A stretch of 40,500 nucleotides of DNA from an uncultured Verrucomicrobiota bacterium (GCA_903828255.1 CAIKLQ010000983.1:1-40500), one strand, 5' to 3'. Shown: positions 8,539 through 17,965, numbered from the stretch's first letter. Translations and numbers: made by a program. Notes: generated from the sequence alone by a model not told the origin.

Positions 8539-9987
8539 CTACTCGCCGGCCTTGAGCGTTTCCGTGCGCCGGGTTTCTCCGCTGGCTATTTCCAGCAAAA
8601 CGCCCTTTTTCAAATCTGCGCCACGCAGGGCGTCACGAAATTGCGCCGGGCTGAAGGTGCGTTCCTGGTTCGCCGCGGTGATGATGTCGCCCAGCTTGAT
8701 CCCCTCTTTCTCGGCCAGCCCGCCCGGCGTCACCTGCGTTACGATGACGCCATCCGTTAGCTTGACGCTGAACTTTTTCGCGGTGTCGGCGTTGAGCCAT
8801 TGAATTTCCAACCCCAGATCGGCGGCTTGAACGCCGCGCGGTTTCAATCTGGCGACGACTGCGGTTGGCGCTTCCGGATACTCCCCCGGTGACACGCTGA
8901 TGTGGAGGGTCTTGTCCCCGCGAAACACCTCCAGCGTGACGGGCCGACCGATTTTCTTCCCGCGCACCTGGTTGCGCAGTTCCTGCGAACTAGCCACCCG
9001 TTGTCCATCCACCTTCGTGATCACGTCGCCGACCCGCAACTCGGAACGGGCGGAGGGGCCGTTGGGGACAATTCCACGAACCAACACGCCGTTGTCCACG
9101 CCCTTGACGAGTTGGCGCTCTTCCGAGTCTTCTTTCAACCCAAGAATGCTCAGGCCAAGCCAACTGCGGGTGAATTTTCCGGCGGTGATGAGTTGCTCCG
9201 AAACTTCCCGGGCGAGATCGCTCGGGATGGCAAAACCAATCCCTGTGCGCAGGCCGCGGATGAGGGTGTTGATGCCGATGATCTCGCCGTCAATGTTCAC
9301 GAGCGGGCCGCCGCTGTTACCGGGATTGATGTTGGCGTCGGTCTGGATGAAATCCTGATCCAACATGCTGCCGCCGGAATACGCGGGCACGATGTTGGAA
9401 CGTCCCTTGGCGCTGACATGGCCGAACGTGACCGAGTAATCCAGGCTGAACGGCGCGCCGATGGCGATGGCGAATTCCCCCACGCGGGTCTTGGCGGAAC
9501 TGGCGAACTTCGCGACCGGCAACCCCTTGGTCTCGATCTTGAGCACGGCGACGTCGGAATTCTTGTCCACGCCCTGCACGGTGGCTTCAAAGGTGCGACC
9601 GTCCCGGAGCCGCACCTGGATTTTTTCCGCATCCTCGACGACGTGGCGGTTCGTGAGGATGAACCCATTGGAACGGATGATGACGCCCGAGCCTTGCCCG
9701 ACAAGTTTCTCCATCGGCGTGTCTTCAAATTGCTGGTGAAATTTCCGCCAAAACTCGCGCGGCGTCACGCCGTCTTCAGAGTCAGCGATCGAATCAAAGG
9801 TCGCCGTGCCGGGTTTTTGCGTGACCGTGATGACGACGACGCTGGGGGAGACTTTCTCCGCGACCTCGACGAACGCTTCGTTCAACTTGTGGGCCAGATC
9901 AAGATTGGGGGACGCCGGAGCGCTGGTCGCGAGGACGAGGCTGAGCCAGAAACTGTGGAACGCGCGTGAATTCATGTTGGTGACCAT
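8539..9987 (-). CDS. DegP/HtrA-family serine protease with two PDZ domains
   Basis: 482 residues from ATG 9987; ATG 9975 is an equally good start in the same frame. A signal peptide (SFWLSLVLATSAPAS) sends it to the periplasm. The trypsin-like domain has the full triad: His115 (TNRHVV), Asp145 (NSDVAVLKI) and Ser225 (INPGNSGGPLV). Two PDZ domains follow at about 270-370 and 390-480 (NGPSARSELRVGDVI and GGLAEKEGIKLGDII). This is the architecture of DegP/DegQ/MucD, which degrade or refold misfolded envelope proteins. It is transcribed divergently from the carbamoyl-phosphate synthase gene. Assignment to DegP rather than DegQ or MucD is not possible from sequence alone. Confidence 0.95.
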   Translation of the reverse strand: MVTNMNSRAFHSFWLSLVLATSAPASPNLDLAHKLNEAFVEVAEKVSPSVVVITVTQKPGTATFDSIADSEDGVTPREFWRKFHQQFEDTPMEKLVGQGSGVIIRSNGFILTNRHVVEDAEKIQVRLRDGRTFEATVQGVDKNSDVAVLKIETKGLPVAKFASSAKTRVGEFAIAIGAPFSLDYSVTFGHVSAKGRSNIVPAYSGGSMLDQDFIQTDANINPGNSGGPLVNIDGEIIGINTLIRGLRTGIGFAIPSDLAREVSEQLITAGKFTRSWLGLSILGLKEDSEERQLVKGVDNGVLVRGIVPNGPSARSELRVGDVITKVDGQRVASSQELRNQVRGKKIGRPVTLEVFRGDKTLHISVSPGEYPEAPTAVVARLKPRGVQAADLGLEIQWLNADTAKKFSVKLTDGVIVTQVTPGGLAEKEGIKLGDIITAANQERTFSPAQFRDALRGADLKKGVLLEIASGETRRTETLKAGE

Positions 9988-10379
9988 TTGGTTGCCGGAC
10001 TCTACCACTGACGGCGCGCCTTCGCCAGACTTCCTGGCTCAAAATGACGATGCTGTGCGAGTGAGTCAGGAAGTAATCTGGAGCCAACCGCGCGTGCGCG
10101 GAGAAAGGGTGAACGGCGGCCAACCGTTCCGCGGAGGTCGTCGGGGAGAAGTTGGGATGCCTATTATCGCCTGGTTTGCACTGAATACTCGAAAGACCCG
10201 CCCAAACAGATAACCACAGCCCACGAGTGTCGTCATTGCACCAACCGTTCTATGCGTTCATACCGTCGGGAGGGGGTGCAGGTTTTTCAATCAAGCTGAC
10301 GGCGCCACATTCCATTCCTACTCGACACTTACGCCCGGTTGCGGTTTGCTTTGCAGGATAAATTGTTTACCCGAAACGA
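9988..10379. other. Divergent intergenic region, no gene seen
   Basis: 392 bases between the protease and carbamoyl-phosphate synthase genes. Short open frames here lack credible codon usage or motifs. No strong sigma-70 promoter pair, hairpin terminator or riboswitch core was recognised. It must hold the promoters of both neighbours, but I cannot place them. Confidence 0.5.
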
Positions 10380-12170
10380 ATGAACGCAGAGAAGTTAGCC
10401 AAAGCCAAGTCGCTCGGTTTTTCCGACCGGCAGATCGCGCATTTGACCGGCACCACTGAGGACGCCGTGCGTGCCGAGCGCAAGCGCCTCGGCCTCGTGC
10501 CGAGTTATCGGCTGGTGGACACCTGCGCCGCCGAGTTCGAGGCTTACACGCCGTATTACTACTCCACTTACGACCGCGGTGATGACGAGGTGAAGGGCAA
10601 CACGGCCAAGAAAGTGATGATTCTGGGCGGCGGGCCGAATCGCATCGGGCAGGGCATCGAGTTCGATTACTGCTGCGTTCACGCCGCGTTCGCGCTCAAG
10701 GAGGATGGTTTCGAGACGATCATGGTGAACTCGAACCCCGAGACGGTTTCCACTGATTACGACACGAGCGACAAGCTCTTCTTCGAGCCGCTCACGCTGG
10801 AGGACGTGCTGCACATTTACGAGCGGGAGAAATGCTGGGGCGCCATCGCGCAATTCGGCGGACAGACGCCGCTGAATCTCGCGCTCGGCCTCCAGAAGAA
10901 TGGCGTCAACATCATCGGCACATCGCCGCAGAGCATCGAGGTCGCCGAGGACCGCAAGCTGTTCGCGGCGATGCTCACCAAGCTCAACATCCCGCAACCC
11001 CCGAATGGCCTCGCCACCAACGAAGCCGAAGCGCTCGTGGCGTCGAAGCGGTTGGGTTATCCGGTGCTGGTGCGCCCAAGCTTCGTGCTGGGGGGACGGG
11101 CGATGCAAATTGTTTATTCGGACGCCGAACTGTCGCACTACATGCGCTTCGCGGTCGAAGCGTCGCCCGAGCGACCCGTGCTGGTGGACAAATTCTTGGA
11201 GGATGCAGCCGAGGTGGACGTGGATTGCATCACGGACGTGGGCCAGTTTGAAAACCCGGCGGACGGCACGATTGTCCTTGGCGGCGTGCTGGAGCACATC
11301 GAGTTCGCGGGCGTTCACTCTGGCGACGCAGCGATGGTGTTGCCACCGCACACGCTTTCGCAGGAGGTGATTCAGACCATTCGCGAATACACTCACGCCA
11401 TGGCGCGCGAGTTGAAGGTCATCGGCTTGATGAACGTGCAATACGCCGTGAAGGGGGAAACGGTTTACGTTCTTGAAGTGAACCCGCGCGCCTCGCGCAC
11501 CGTGCCGTTCGTGAGCAAGGCGATTGGTTTCCCGCTGGCCAAACTCGCCGCGAAAGTCATGGCCGGAAAAACTTTGAAGGAACTCGGTTTCACCGAGGAA
11601 ATTTGGCCGAAGTATTGGGCGGTGAAGGAATCCGTTTTCCCGTTCAACCGCTTTCACGGGCAGGATATTTTGCTCTCGCCGGAGATGCGTTCCACCGGCG
11701 AAGTCATGGGCCTAGATGCTGATCTGGGCATCGCCTACGCGAAGTCACAGATGGCGGCGAACGCGCCGTTGCCGCTAGGCGGGCGCGTCTTCATCAGCGT
11801 GAGCGACGCGCACAAAGCCGAGGCCGTGGACGTGGCGCGGGAGTATGTGCGGCTGGGTTTCCAACTCGTCGCCACGGGCGGCACCGCGATGGCGCTGGAG
11901 AAGGCGGGCCTGACCGTGGAGCGCATCCACAAGATGTCCGAGGGCCGGCCCAACGCCGTGGACCTGATGAAGAACAAGGAAGTTCAACTCATCATCAACA
12001 CGCCCGCCGGCCAGTCCCCGCGCGCCGACGAAGTGAAAATCCGCACCACCGCGATTTACACCGGCACGCCCATCATGACCACCCTCAGCGGCGCGAAGGC
12101 CGCGGCGCTAGGCATCGCCGCGCTCAAGAAAAGCGGCTACGCGGTGAAGACGGTGCAAGAGTATCATTGA
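10380..12170 (+). CDS. carB: Carbamoyl-phosphate synthase large subunit, C-terminal half as a separate gene
   Basis: 596 residues, against about 1070 for a usual CarB. Residues 1-75 match the second part of the oligomerisation domain (YRLVDTCAAEFEAYTPYYYSTYD). Residues about 78-460 are the second pre-ATP-grasp and ATP-grasp domain (GGGPNRIGQGIEFDYCCVHA, EVNPRASRTVPFVSK), which phosphorylates carbamate. Residues about 467-596 are the MGS-like allosteric domain (FISVSDAHKAEAV). The N-terminal synthetase half, which makes carboxyphosphate and receives ammonia from CarA, is not next to it: upstream is a divergent protease. This is therefore a split carB whose partner must be elsewhere, as known in Aquifex and some archaea. 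ATG 10380 is the first start in frame. It supplies arginine and pyrimidine synthesis. Confidence 0.95.
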   Translation: MNAEKLAKAKSLGFSDRQIAHLTGTTEDAVRAERKRLGLVPSYRLVDTCAAEFEAYTPYYYSTYDRGDDEVKGNTAKKVMILGGGPNRIGQGIEFDYCCVHAAFALKEDGFETIMVNSNPETVSTDYDTSDKLFFEPLTLEDVLHIYEREKCWGAIAQFGGQTPLNLALGLQKNGVNIIGTSPQSIEVAEDRKLFAAMLTKLNIPQPPNGLATNEAEALVASKRLGYPVLVRPSFVLGGRAMQIVYSDAELSHYMRFAVEASPERPVLVDKFLEDAAEVDVDCITDVGQFENPADGTIVLGGVLEHIEFAGVHSGDAAMVLPPHTLSQEVIQTIREYTHAMARELKVIGLMNVQYAVKGETVYVLEVNPRASRTVPFVSKAIGFPLAKLAAKVMAGKTLKELGFTEEIWPKYWAVKESVFPFNRFHGQDILLSPEMRSTGEVMGLDADLGIAYAKSQMAANAPLPLGGRVFISVSDAHKAEAVDVAREYVRLGFQLVATGGTAMALEKAGLTVERIHKMSEGRPNAVDLMKNKEVQLIINTPAGQSPRADEVKIRTTAIYTGTPIMTTLSGAKAAALGIAALKKSGYAVKTVQEYH

Positions 12171-12225
12171 CAGAATGATTGATCGGTCTGCCTTTGCCGC
12201 TGCATGGTTCTGCGAATGAGCAGGC

Positions 12226-12260
12226 AAGAAAAAGGCCGGAGGGGAAAGCCCGCTCCGGCC
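12226..12260 (-). terminator. Rho-independent terminator of the pyrophosphatase gene
   Basis: On the minus strand, GGCCGGAG (12260-12253) pairs perfectly with CTCCGGCC (12241-12234) around an 11-base loop and is followed at once by TTTTTCTT. It lies 31 bases after the hppA stop. In the plus direction no T-run follows, so it should not serve carB. Confidence 0.85.
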
Positions 12261-12291
12261 GGATGAAAATCTCCGTCAATTTCGCGTCCCC

Positions 12292-14742
12292 TTACTTGTC
12301 CTCGGGAATCCTCATGTTGTAGAACGAGCGATAGACGAAGACGAGTGCGACCAGGAAGAAGAACGCGCCGATGGCCGTCTTGACCCCCTGATTCTGCATG
12401 GTTACGGCGATTTCCACCGCGAGCAATCCAAACAGCGTGGTGAACTTGATCACGGGATTCAACGCCACGGAGGAGGTGTCTTTGAACGGATCGCCCACGG
12501 TGTCGCCGACGACGGTGGCGGCGTGCAGTTCGGTGCCCTTCTGGCGCATGTCCACTTCCACGATCTTTTTGGCGTTGTCCCACGCGCCGCCCGCGTTGGC
12601 CATGAAGATGGCTTGGAACAATCCGAAGAAGGCAATGCCGATCAGGTAGCCGATAAAGAAGTAGGGATTGAAGAACGGCAGCGCCAGCGCGAAGCAGAAC
12701 ACGACGATGAAGATGTTCCACATGCCTTTCTGCGCATAGACGGTGCAGATGCGGACGACTTCCTTGCTGTCCTTCTCCGACGCCGTGGTGGAGTCCAGTT
12801 TCATGTTTTCCTTGATGTAAACCACCGCGCGATAAGCGCCGGTCACGACCGCCTGGCAGGACGCGCCAGTGAACCAATAGATCACCGAACCGCCCATGAC
12901 GATGCCGAGGATGATTTCGGGCTGCACGATGGAGAGCTTGCCCACCACGCCACCAAACATATTTTCGAGGAGCATGATGATTCCGAACACCATCGTGGTC
13001 GCGCCGACGACGGCCGTGCCGATGAGCACGGGCTTGGCCGTGGCTTTGAAGGTGTTGCCCGCACCGTCACCTTTTTCGAGTTGATACTTGGCGTTCTCGA
13101 AATCGGGAACGAAGCCGAAGTCCCGCTTGATCTGCTCTCCGGCGCGCTTCCGGTCCGCTTCACTGTGACCTTCGATCTGACTCAACTCGTAAACCGATTG
13201 CGCGTTGTCCGTGACTGGGCCGTAGCTGTCCACGGCGATGGTCACAGGTCCCATGCCGAGAAAGCCGAAGGCCACGAGCCCAAAGGCGAAGATCGGCGTG
13301 GCGAAGGCGAACTGCGCCGGCATGATGGCCATCAACGCCGGATTGGTGGAAAACTGCCAGGCCCCGAACATGAGGAGCATGATGACCAGCCCCATCCAGA
13401 AAGCGGAGAAATTCCCCGCCACAAAACCTGACAGGATGTTCAACGAGGCCCCGCCGTGCTTGGAACAATTGGTCACTTCCCGCACATGCCGGGAGTTGGT
13501 ACTGACGAAGATTTTGGTGAATTCCGGAATCAACGCCCCGGCCACCGTGCCGCAACTGATGATGGCGGACAGCACCCACCAGAGCGCCGGTTGCGCCACG
13601 CCGTTGAAGGCGAAATCGCCGAGCAACAGTTTGCTCGCGACGAACGTGACGAGGATGGACACCGCCGAGGTAATCCAGACGAGATGCGTCAGCGGGGCTT
13701 CAAAGTCGAAATCCTTCTTGTTGCCAAACATGGCCTTGCTGATGAATTCATTCACGAAGTAAGAAGCCAGCGACGTCACAATCATCAACGCGCGCATAAC
13801 GAACAACCAGATGATGAGCGTGGCGCAAACCGCGGGACTCTTTGCCAGCGCCAGGGCAAGAAACGCGATCAGGGCCACCCCAGTCACGCCGTAGGTTTCA
13901 AAACCGTCCGCAGTCGGGCCGACCGAGTCACCCGCGTTGTCGCCGGTGCAATCGGCGATCACGCCGGGATTCTTCGGATCATCTTCGGGCAGCTTGAAGA
14001 CGATTTTCATCAAGTCCGAGCCGATGTCGGCAATCTTGGTGAAGATTCCCCCGCAGATACGAAGCACCGACGCGCCCAGTGATTCGCCGATGGCGAAACC
14101 AATAAAGCAGGGGCCGACGAGTTCGCGCGGCAGAAACATCAGAATGCAGATCATGAAGAACAATTCCACCGCGACGAGCAGCAGTCCGATGCTCATGCCG
14201 GATCGCAGCGGGATGCAGAGCGTGGCGAAGGGGTTGCCTTTGAGCGCGGAGAAGGCGGTGCGGGAATTGGAGATGGTGTTGATGCGAATACCGAACCACG
14301 CCACCCCGTAGGAACCCAGAATGCCCAGGATGGAAGCCAGCAGGATGACCAGCACATGGCCCAGCGTGTTGCCCTGAAGAAATTTGAAATAAACAATCAT
14401 GCAGCCCGCGATCAGCAACCAGAGGATGGCGAGCAATTTTCCCTGCGTGAACAAATAGGTTTTGCAGGTTTCGTAGATGCTGTGGGAAACCCTGGCCATG
14501 CTTTCGTGAACGGGCAGCGCCTTGGTCTGCAGGTATTGCACGACGCCGAACAAAGCGCCGATGGCGCAGACCACGATGCCCAGCATCATTAGCGTGTGAC
14601 CACTGACGCCGCCAAGCCCGGCGAATTTGACGGCGGTCAGGTCGGGAATGTTGATGTCGGCTTCGCTCGCGCTGGCCGCGAACGTCAAACCGAGCATTGC
14701 GAGAGTGAGAACGGATCGGAATCTGATTGGTTTAGTAGCCAT
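12292..14742 (-). CDS. hppA: Membrane-bound proton-translocating pyrophosphatase
   Basis: 816 residues with about 16 hydrophobic segments. The first follows a signal-like N-terminus (MATKPIRF...), so ATG 14742 is preferred over an in-frame codon 45 bases upstream. The acidic pyrophosphate/Mg-binding motifs are present: DCTGDNAGDSVGPTADGFE in the middle and GDTVGDPFKDTSSVALN near the end. The enzyme couples hydrolysis of pyrophosphate to proton (or sodium) export at the inner membrane, recovering energy from biosynthetic PPi. The position that decides potassium dependence carries Lys (Lys566 in GNTFKA, where K-dependent enzymes have Ala), which suggests the K-independent, proton-pumping class. 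It is divergent from zwf and ends at a strong terminator. Confidence 0.95.
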   Translation of the reverse strand: MATKPIRFRSVLTLAMLGLTFAASASEADINIPDLTAVKFAGLGGVSGHTLMMLGIVVCAIGALFGVVQYLQTKALPVHESMARVSHSIYETCKTYLFTQGKLLAILWLLIAGCMIVYFKFLQGNTLGHVLVILLASILGILGSYGVAWFGIRINTISNSRTAFSALKGNPFATLCIPLRSGMSIGLLLVAVELFFMICILMFLPRELVGPCFIGFAIGESLGASVLRICGGIFTKIADIGSDLMKIVFKLPEDDPKNPGVIADCTGDNAGDSVGPTADGFETYGVTGVALIAFLALALAKSPAVCATLIIWLFVMRALMIVTSLASYFVNEFISKAMFGNKKDFDFEAPLTHLVWITSAVSILVTFVASKLLLGDFAFNGVAQPALWWVLSAIISCGTVAGALIPEFTKIFVSTNSRHVREVTNCSKHGGASLNILSGFVAGNFSAFWMGLVIMLLMFGAWQFSTNPALMAIMPAQFAFATPIFAFGLVAFGFLGMGPVTIAVDSYGPVTDNAQSVYELSQIEGHSEADRKRAGEQIKRDFGFVPDFENAKYQLEKGDGAGNTFKATAKPVLIGTAVVGATTMVFGIIMLLENMFGGVVGKLSIVQPEIILGIVMGGSVIYWFTGASCQAVVTGAYRAVVYIKENMKLDSTTASEKDSKEVVRICTVYAQKGMWNIFIVVFCFALALPFFNPYFFIGYLIGIAFFGLFQAIFMANAGGAWDNAKKIVEVDMRQKGTELHAATVVGDTVGDPFKDTSSVALNPVIKFTTLFGLLAVEIAVTMQNQGVKTAIGAFFFLVALVFVYRSFYNMRIPEDK

Positions 14743-14754
14743 AAATTGGTGTTG

Positions 14755-14783
14755 ACTATGACGTTGCTGAGAATGGAAGCCAA
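14755..14783 (-). promoter_or_regulatory. Possible promoter of hppA
   Basis: Reading the minus strand, TTGGCT (14783-14778), a 17-base spacer and CATAGT (14760-14755) resemble -35 and -10 boxes with four matches each. The start of transcription would fall only about six bases before the ATG, consistent with the absence of a Shine-Dalgarno sequence and with a nearly leaderless message. Weak evidence. Confidence 0.3.
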
Positions 14784-15004
14784 CCACTTTTTGGCTGGAA
14801 TGACGCCGTTTCTTGCCGTCCGAGTTTCATCATTTTTTTTCATTTCAGGCCCCCGGCCGCGGCGATCAGGGCCTCCTGAGCCCTGTCGGTCCCGGTGGCG
14901 ACTGGAAGGGATCACGGTCCGCCGGGAGAGTCCAAATTTGTCAGCGGCTGAGTCCATTGACGAGAAGCGTTGAATTCCAGCCGCACCCAACGCAAACTCC
15001 CGGC

Positions 15005-16564
15005 GTGAACACCTCCAGCCAACTGGACGAACTCATGGCCTGCCGTTCCGCGGCGGAACGCAAAGCCGTGGCCCCGTGCTCCATCGTCATCTTCGGCGCC
15101 AGCGGCGACTTGACGGCGCGCAAGCTCATCCCCGCGCTCTACCATTTGTTCAAGGACCAGCAATTGCCGTCGGCATTCCGCGTTATCGGCTTCGCGCGCC
15201 GCGAGAAGACGGATGACTCCTGGCGCGCGGAGTTGCGCACGGCGCTGGATCAGTTCTCGCGCACCCAACCGGTGGACGAGGCCGTGTGGACCGAGTTCGC
15301 GAAGAATCTGGTGTATTGCATGGGCGACCTGACGGACACCGCGGCCTACGCGAAGCTGGAGCAAACCCTGAACGGCTTCGGCAATCCGGCCTTGCGGAAC
15401 AATTTGCTTTTCTATTTAGCCACGTCCCCTAGCCAGTTCGGCGAAGTGGCCGAGCAGTTGCACAACGCGAAGCTGCTGGAGCGCAATGGCGGTGCAGGCT
15501 GGCAACGGCTCGTCGTCGAGAAGCCTTTCGGCCACGACCTTGCTTCCGCGCAAACATTGAACAATGAACTGACCCGTTTCGCGCACGAGCAGCAGGTGTT
15601 TCGCATTGACCATTATCTCGGCAAGGAAACGGTCCAGAACATTTTGATGTTTCGTTTCTCGAACTCGATTTTCGAGCGGCTTTGGAATCGCGACTCGGTG
15701 GATCATGTGCAGATTACCGTGAGCGAGAAGCACAGCGTCGGCGGCCGCGGCGGATATTACGAGGAAGCGGGGGCGTTGCGCGACATGGTGCAAAACCACC
15801 TCCTGCAAGTGCTCTCGCTCGTCGCCATGGAGCCGCCGGTTTCGCTCGAAGCGGAGTCCATCCGCGACGAGAAAGTGAAGTTGCTCAAGTCCATCCGCGC
15901 CCTCAAGCCCGAGGACGTGGCCAAGCAGGTCGTGCGCGGGCAATACTTCGCGGGCGTGATGAGCGGCCAGCCACAGGTCGGCTATCGCCAAGAAATCAAG
16001 GTGCAGCCCGACTCGAACGTGGAAACTTACGTCGCGGCGAAGTTTTTCGTGGATAACTGGCGTTGGTCGGGCGTGCCGTTTTATTTGCGCACTGGCAAAT
16101 GCCTGCCGCTCGGCGCGAGCGAAGTGCGGATCCAGTTCCGCCCCACGCCGCAGGTGCTGTTCTCGGCGGCTAGCGGCGGCAAGCTGGATCCAAACGCGCT
16201 CACCCTACGCCTCCAACCAAACGAAGGGATTTCGATTCGCTTCAACGGCAAAGTGCCCGGCCCGAGCCTCGGCGTGCGTCCGGTTCGGATGCATTTCAGC
16301 TACGATTCGGAGTTTGGCGCCTACACGCCGGAAGCCTACGAGCGGCTCCTGCTCGAAGCCGTGGCTGGCGACGCGACGCTCTTTATCCGCCGCGACGAAG
16401 TGGAAACCGCGTGGCAAATCGCGGACGCTATCCGGGCAGGTTGGGAAGGCAAGCCGCTAACGAACCGCGAGTTTTATGCCGCTGGAACCTGGGGGCCGAT
16501 CGCCGCCGAAGAGTTACTCGCACAAGCCGGCCACGTCTGGCGCGATCCACAGCCGGTGAAGTGA
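15005..16564 (+). CDS. zwf: Glucose-6-phosphate 1-dehydrogenase
   Basis: 519 residues from GTG 15005; ATG 15035 is an alternative ten codons in. The Rossmann nucleotide loop is IVIFGASGDLTARKLIPALY. The substrate and catalytic signature RIDHYLGKE is at about residues 200-208, and VVEKPFGHDL is also conserved. The enzyme oxidises glucose 6-phosphate to 6-phosphogluconolactone, making NADPH in the cytoplasm. It heads a tight group with an OsmC peroxidase and 6-phosphogluconolactonase (gaps of 34 and 8 bases), so the first two steps of the oxidative pentose phosphate pathway are co-expressed with a peroxide-detoxifying enzyme. Length is normal for the family (about 490-520). Confidence 0.96.
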   Translation: MNTSSQLDELMACRSAAERKAVAPCSIVIFGASGDLTARKLIPALYHLFKDQQLPSAFRVIGFARREKTDDSWRAELRTALDQFSRTQPVDEAVWTEFAKNLVYCMGDLTDTAAYAKLEQTLNGFGNPALRNNLLFYLATSPSQFGEVAEQLHNAKLLERNGGAGWQRLVVEKPFGHDLASAQTLNNELTRFAHEQQVFRIDHYLGKETVQNILMFRFSNSIFERLWNRDSVDHVQITVSEKHSVGGRGGYYEEAGALRDMVQNHLLQVLSLVAMEPPVSLEAESIRDEKVKLLKSIRALKPEDVAKQVVRGQYFAGVMSGQPQVGYRQEIKVQPDSNVETYVAAKFFVDNWRWSGVPFYLRTGKCLPLGASEVRIQFRPTPQVLFSAASGGKLDPNALTLRLQPNEGISIRFNGKVPGPSLGVRPVRMHFSYDSEFGAYTPEAYERLLLEAVAGDATLFIRRDEVETAWQIADAIRAGWEGKPLTNREFYAAGTWGPIAAEELLAQAGHVWRDPQPVK

Positions 16565-16598
16565 TAGCCGATCGCCAACCTCAACGAGCCAATCGCCA

Positions 16599-17069
16599 AT
16601 GTCCGAACACCCCGCAACGATCCACTGGGAGCGCTCGGGCGAAGACTTTCTCAAGGGAAAATACTCACACGAGCACATGTGGAGTTTCGATGGCGGAATG
16701 ACCGTGCCGGCGTCGCCTTCGCCCTCGGTCGTGCCCGCGCCGTATTCCAATCCGGCGCACGTTGACCCGGAGGAGGCGTTCGGGGCCGCAGTTTCAAGCT
16801 GTCACCTGCTCACGTTTCTTTACGTGGCTTCCAGACATGGATTCCAAGTGGACTGTTACGAGGACAAGGCTTTCGGCACGATGACCAAGAACGAGCAAGG
16901 CGTGCCGTGGATCAGTTTTATCACGCTGAATCCGAGAATCGCTTATAGCGGCCCAAAACTCCCCCCGCCTGCGGACGAAAAACTTTTTCACCTCCTCGCG
17001 CACGAGCAGTGCTACATCGCTAATTCGATCAAGACCGAAGTGAAGATCGGCGGCGCGAGAGGCGCGTAA
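16599..17069 (+). CDS. OsmC-family peroxiredoxin-like protein
   Basis: 156 residues. The N-terminal part (ATIHWERSGEDFLKGKYSHEHMW) and the two conserved cysteines Cys68 (AVSSCHLLTF) and Cys138 (AHEQCYIANSI) mark an OsmC/Ohr-type thiol peroxidase. In this family the first cysteine reduces organic hydroperoxides and the second resolves the intermediate, with reducing power ultimately from NAD(P)H. Its position between zwf and pgl links peroxide removal to NADPH production. The subtype closest to OsmC 'YhfA-like' versus Ohr cannot be settled by eye. Confidence 0.9.
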   Translation: MSEHPATIHWERSGEDFLKGKYSHEHMWSFDGGMTVPASPSPSVVPAPYSNPAHVDPEEAFGAAVSSCHLLTFLYVASRHGFQVDCYEDKAFGTMTKNEQGVPWISFITLNPRIAYSGPKLPPPADEKLFHLLAHEQCYIANSIKTEVKIGGARGA

Positions 17070-17077
17070 CTCCCGGC

Positions 17078-17806
17078 ATGGTCAACTTCGAACTGATTGC
17101 GTTCCCGGACGACCGCGCGCTGGCTCAGGCAGTTGGGCAGGCGTGGCTGGAGGAAATCGCGGCGCAAAGTGGCAGGGGCGAGCATTACTGTGTCGCGCTT
17201 TCCGGTGGGCGCATCGCGAAAGCGTTTTTCTCGGCCGTGGCGGGCGCAACGAGCGCGAGCGAGGGCTTGTTGCGCAGCGTGCATTTTTTCTGGGGCGATG
17301 AGCGACTCGTGCCGCCGGACGATGCCGAAAGCAATTTTCGCGTGGCGCAAGAGTTATTGCTCAAGCCGCTGCGAATCGAAGAAGCGCAAATCCACCGTCT
17401 CCGCGGCGAAGCTTCCATCGAATCTGCGGTGGCGGAAGCCGAGGTCGAGCTTTGCCGCCTCGCGCCCCTCAATGAGGACAGCCAACCGGTGCTGGACTTG
17501 ATCCTCCTCGGCATGGGCGAAGACGGGCACGTCGCCTCGCTCTTTCCTGGCGAGTCGGAGACATTGATGGCGAGCAAGTCCGTTTACCGCGCCGTCATGG
17601 CGAGCAAGCCGCCGCCGTGCCGAATCACGCTGGGGTATCCTACGATTGCGGCGGCACGGCGGGTTTGGGTGCTCGTCTCCGGGGCGGGAAAGGAAGCGGC
17701 GTTGCGCGAATCTCTGCGCCCCGAGGGCCAAACCCCGCTCGCCCGGGTGCTGCGCTCACGACCAACCACAAAAATCTTCACGGACATTCGGCTGGGCGGA
17801 GGCTAA
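17078..17806 (+). CDS. pgl: 6-phosphogluconolactonase
   Basis: 242 residues, normal for the DevB/SOL type of Pgl. Conserved blocks are ALSGGRIAKAFF (phosphate-binding loop), FFWGDERLVPPDDAESNF, and LILLGMGEDGHVASLFPG with the catalytic His. The enzyme hydrolyses 6-phosphogluconolactone, the product of Zwf, to 6-phosphogluconate. ATG 17078 follows the OsmC stop by 8 bases. A GC hairpin overlaps the stop codon. No gnd (6-phosphogluconate dehydrogenase) is in the window. Confidence 0.95.
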   Translation: MVNFELIAFPDDRALAQAVGQAWLEEIAAQSGRGEHYCVALSGGRIAKAFFSAVAGATSASEGLLRSVHFFWGDERLVPPDDAESNFRVAQELLLKPLRIEEAQIHRLRGEASIESAVAEAEVELCRLAPLNEDSQPVLDLILLGMGEDGHVASLFPGESETLMASKSVYRAVMASKPPPCRITLGYPTIAAARRVWVLVSGAGKEAALRESLRPEGQTPLARVLRSRPTTKIFTDIRLGGG

Positions 17807-17819
17807 AAAGCCGCCCTTT
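17794..17819 (+). terminator. Weak terminator-like hairpin at the end of pgl
   Basis: GGGCGG (17794-17799) pairs with CCGCCC (17811-17816) around the stop codon and is followed by only three T residues. It could attenuate rather than end transcription of the zwf operon; a stronger terminator lies at 18151-18182. Confidence 0.35.
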
Positions 17820-17965
17820 CCGCGTGAGCGAACCTCGCGCGCGCGCCTCGTTTTCCCCTCTCATTGCTCAGGAAACGGCAGTTTCCGCGGGAAACCTTGC
17901 CCCGGATTACTCCCCTCCAAGGAATTGCACTTTGAGCTCCGAACTCACGTTACCCCTCCGGACAG

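Noticed and set aside
10395-11657. Minus-strand open frame of 420 codons
   Set aside because: It is the mirror of the carB C-terminal half, with His/Arg/Val-rich low-complexity composition.
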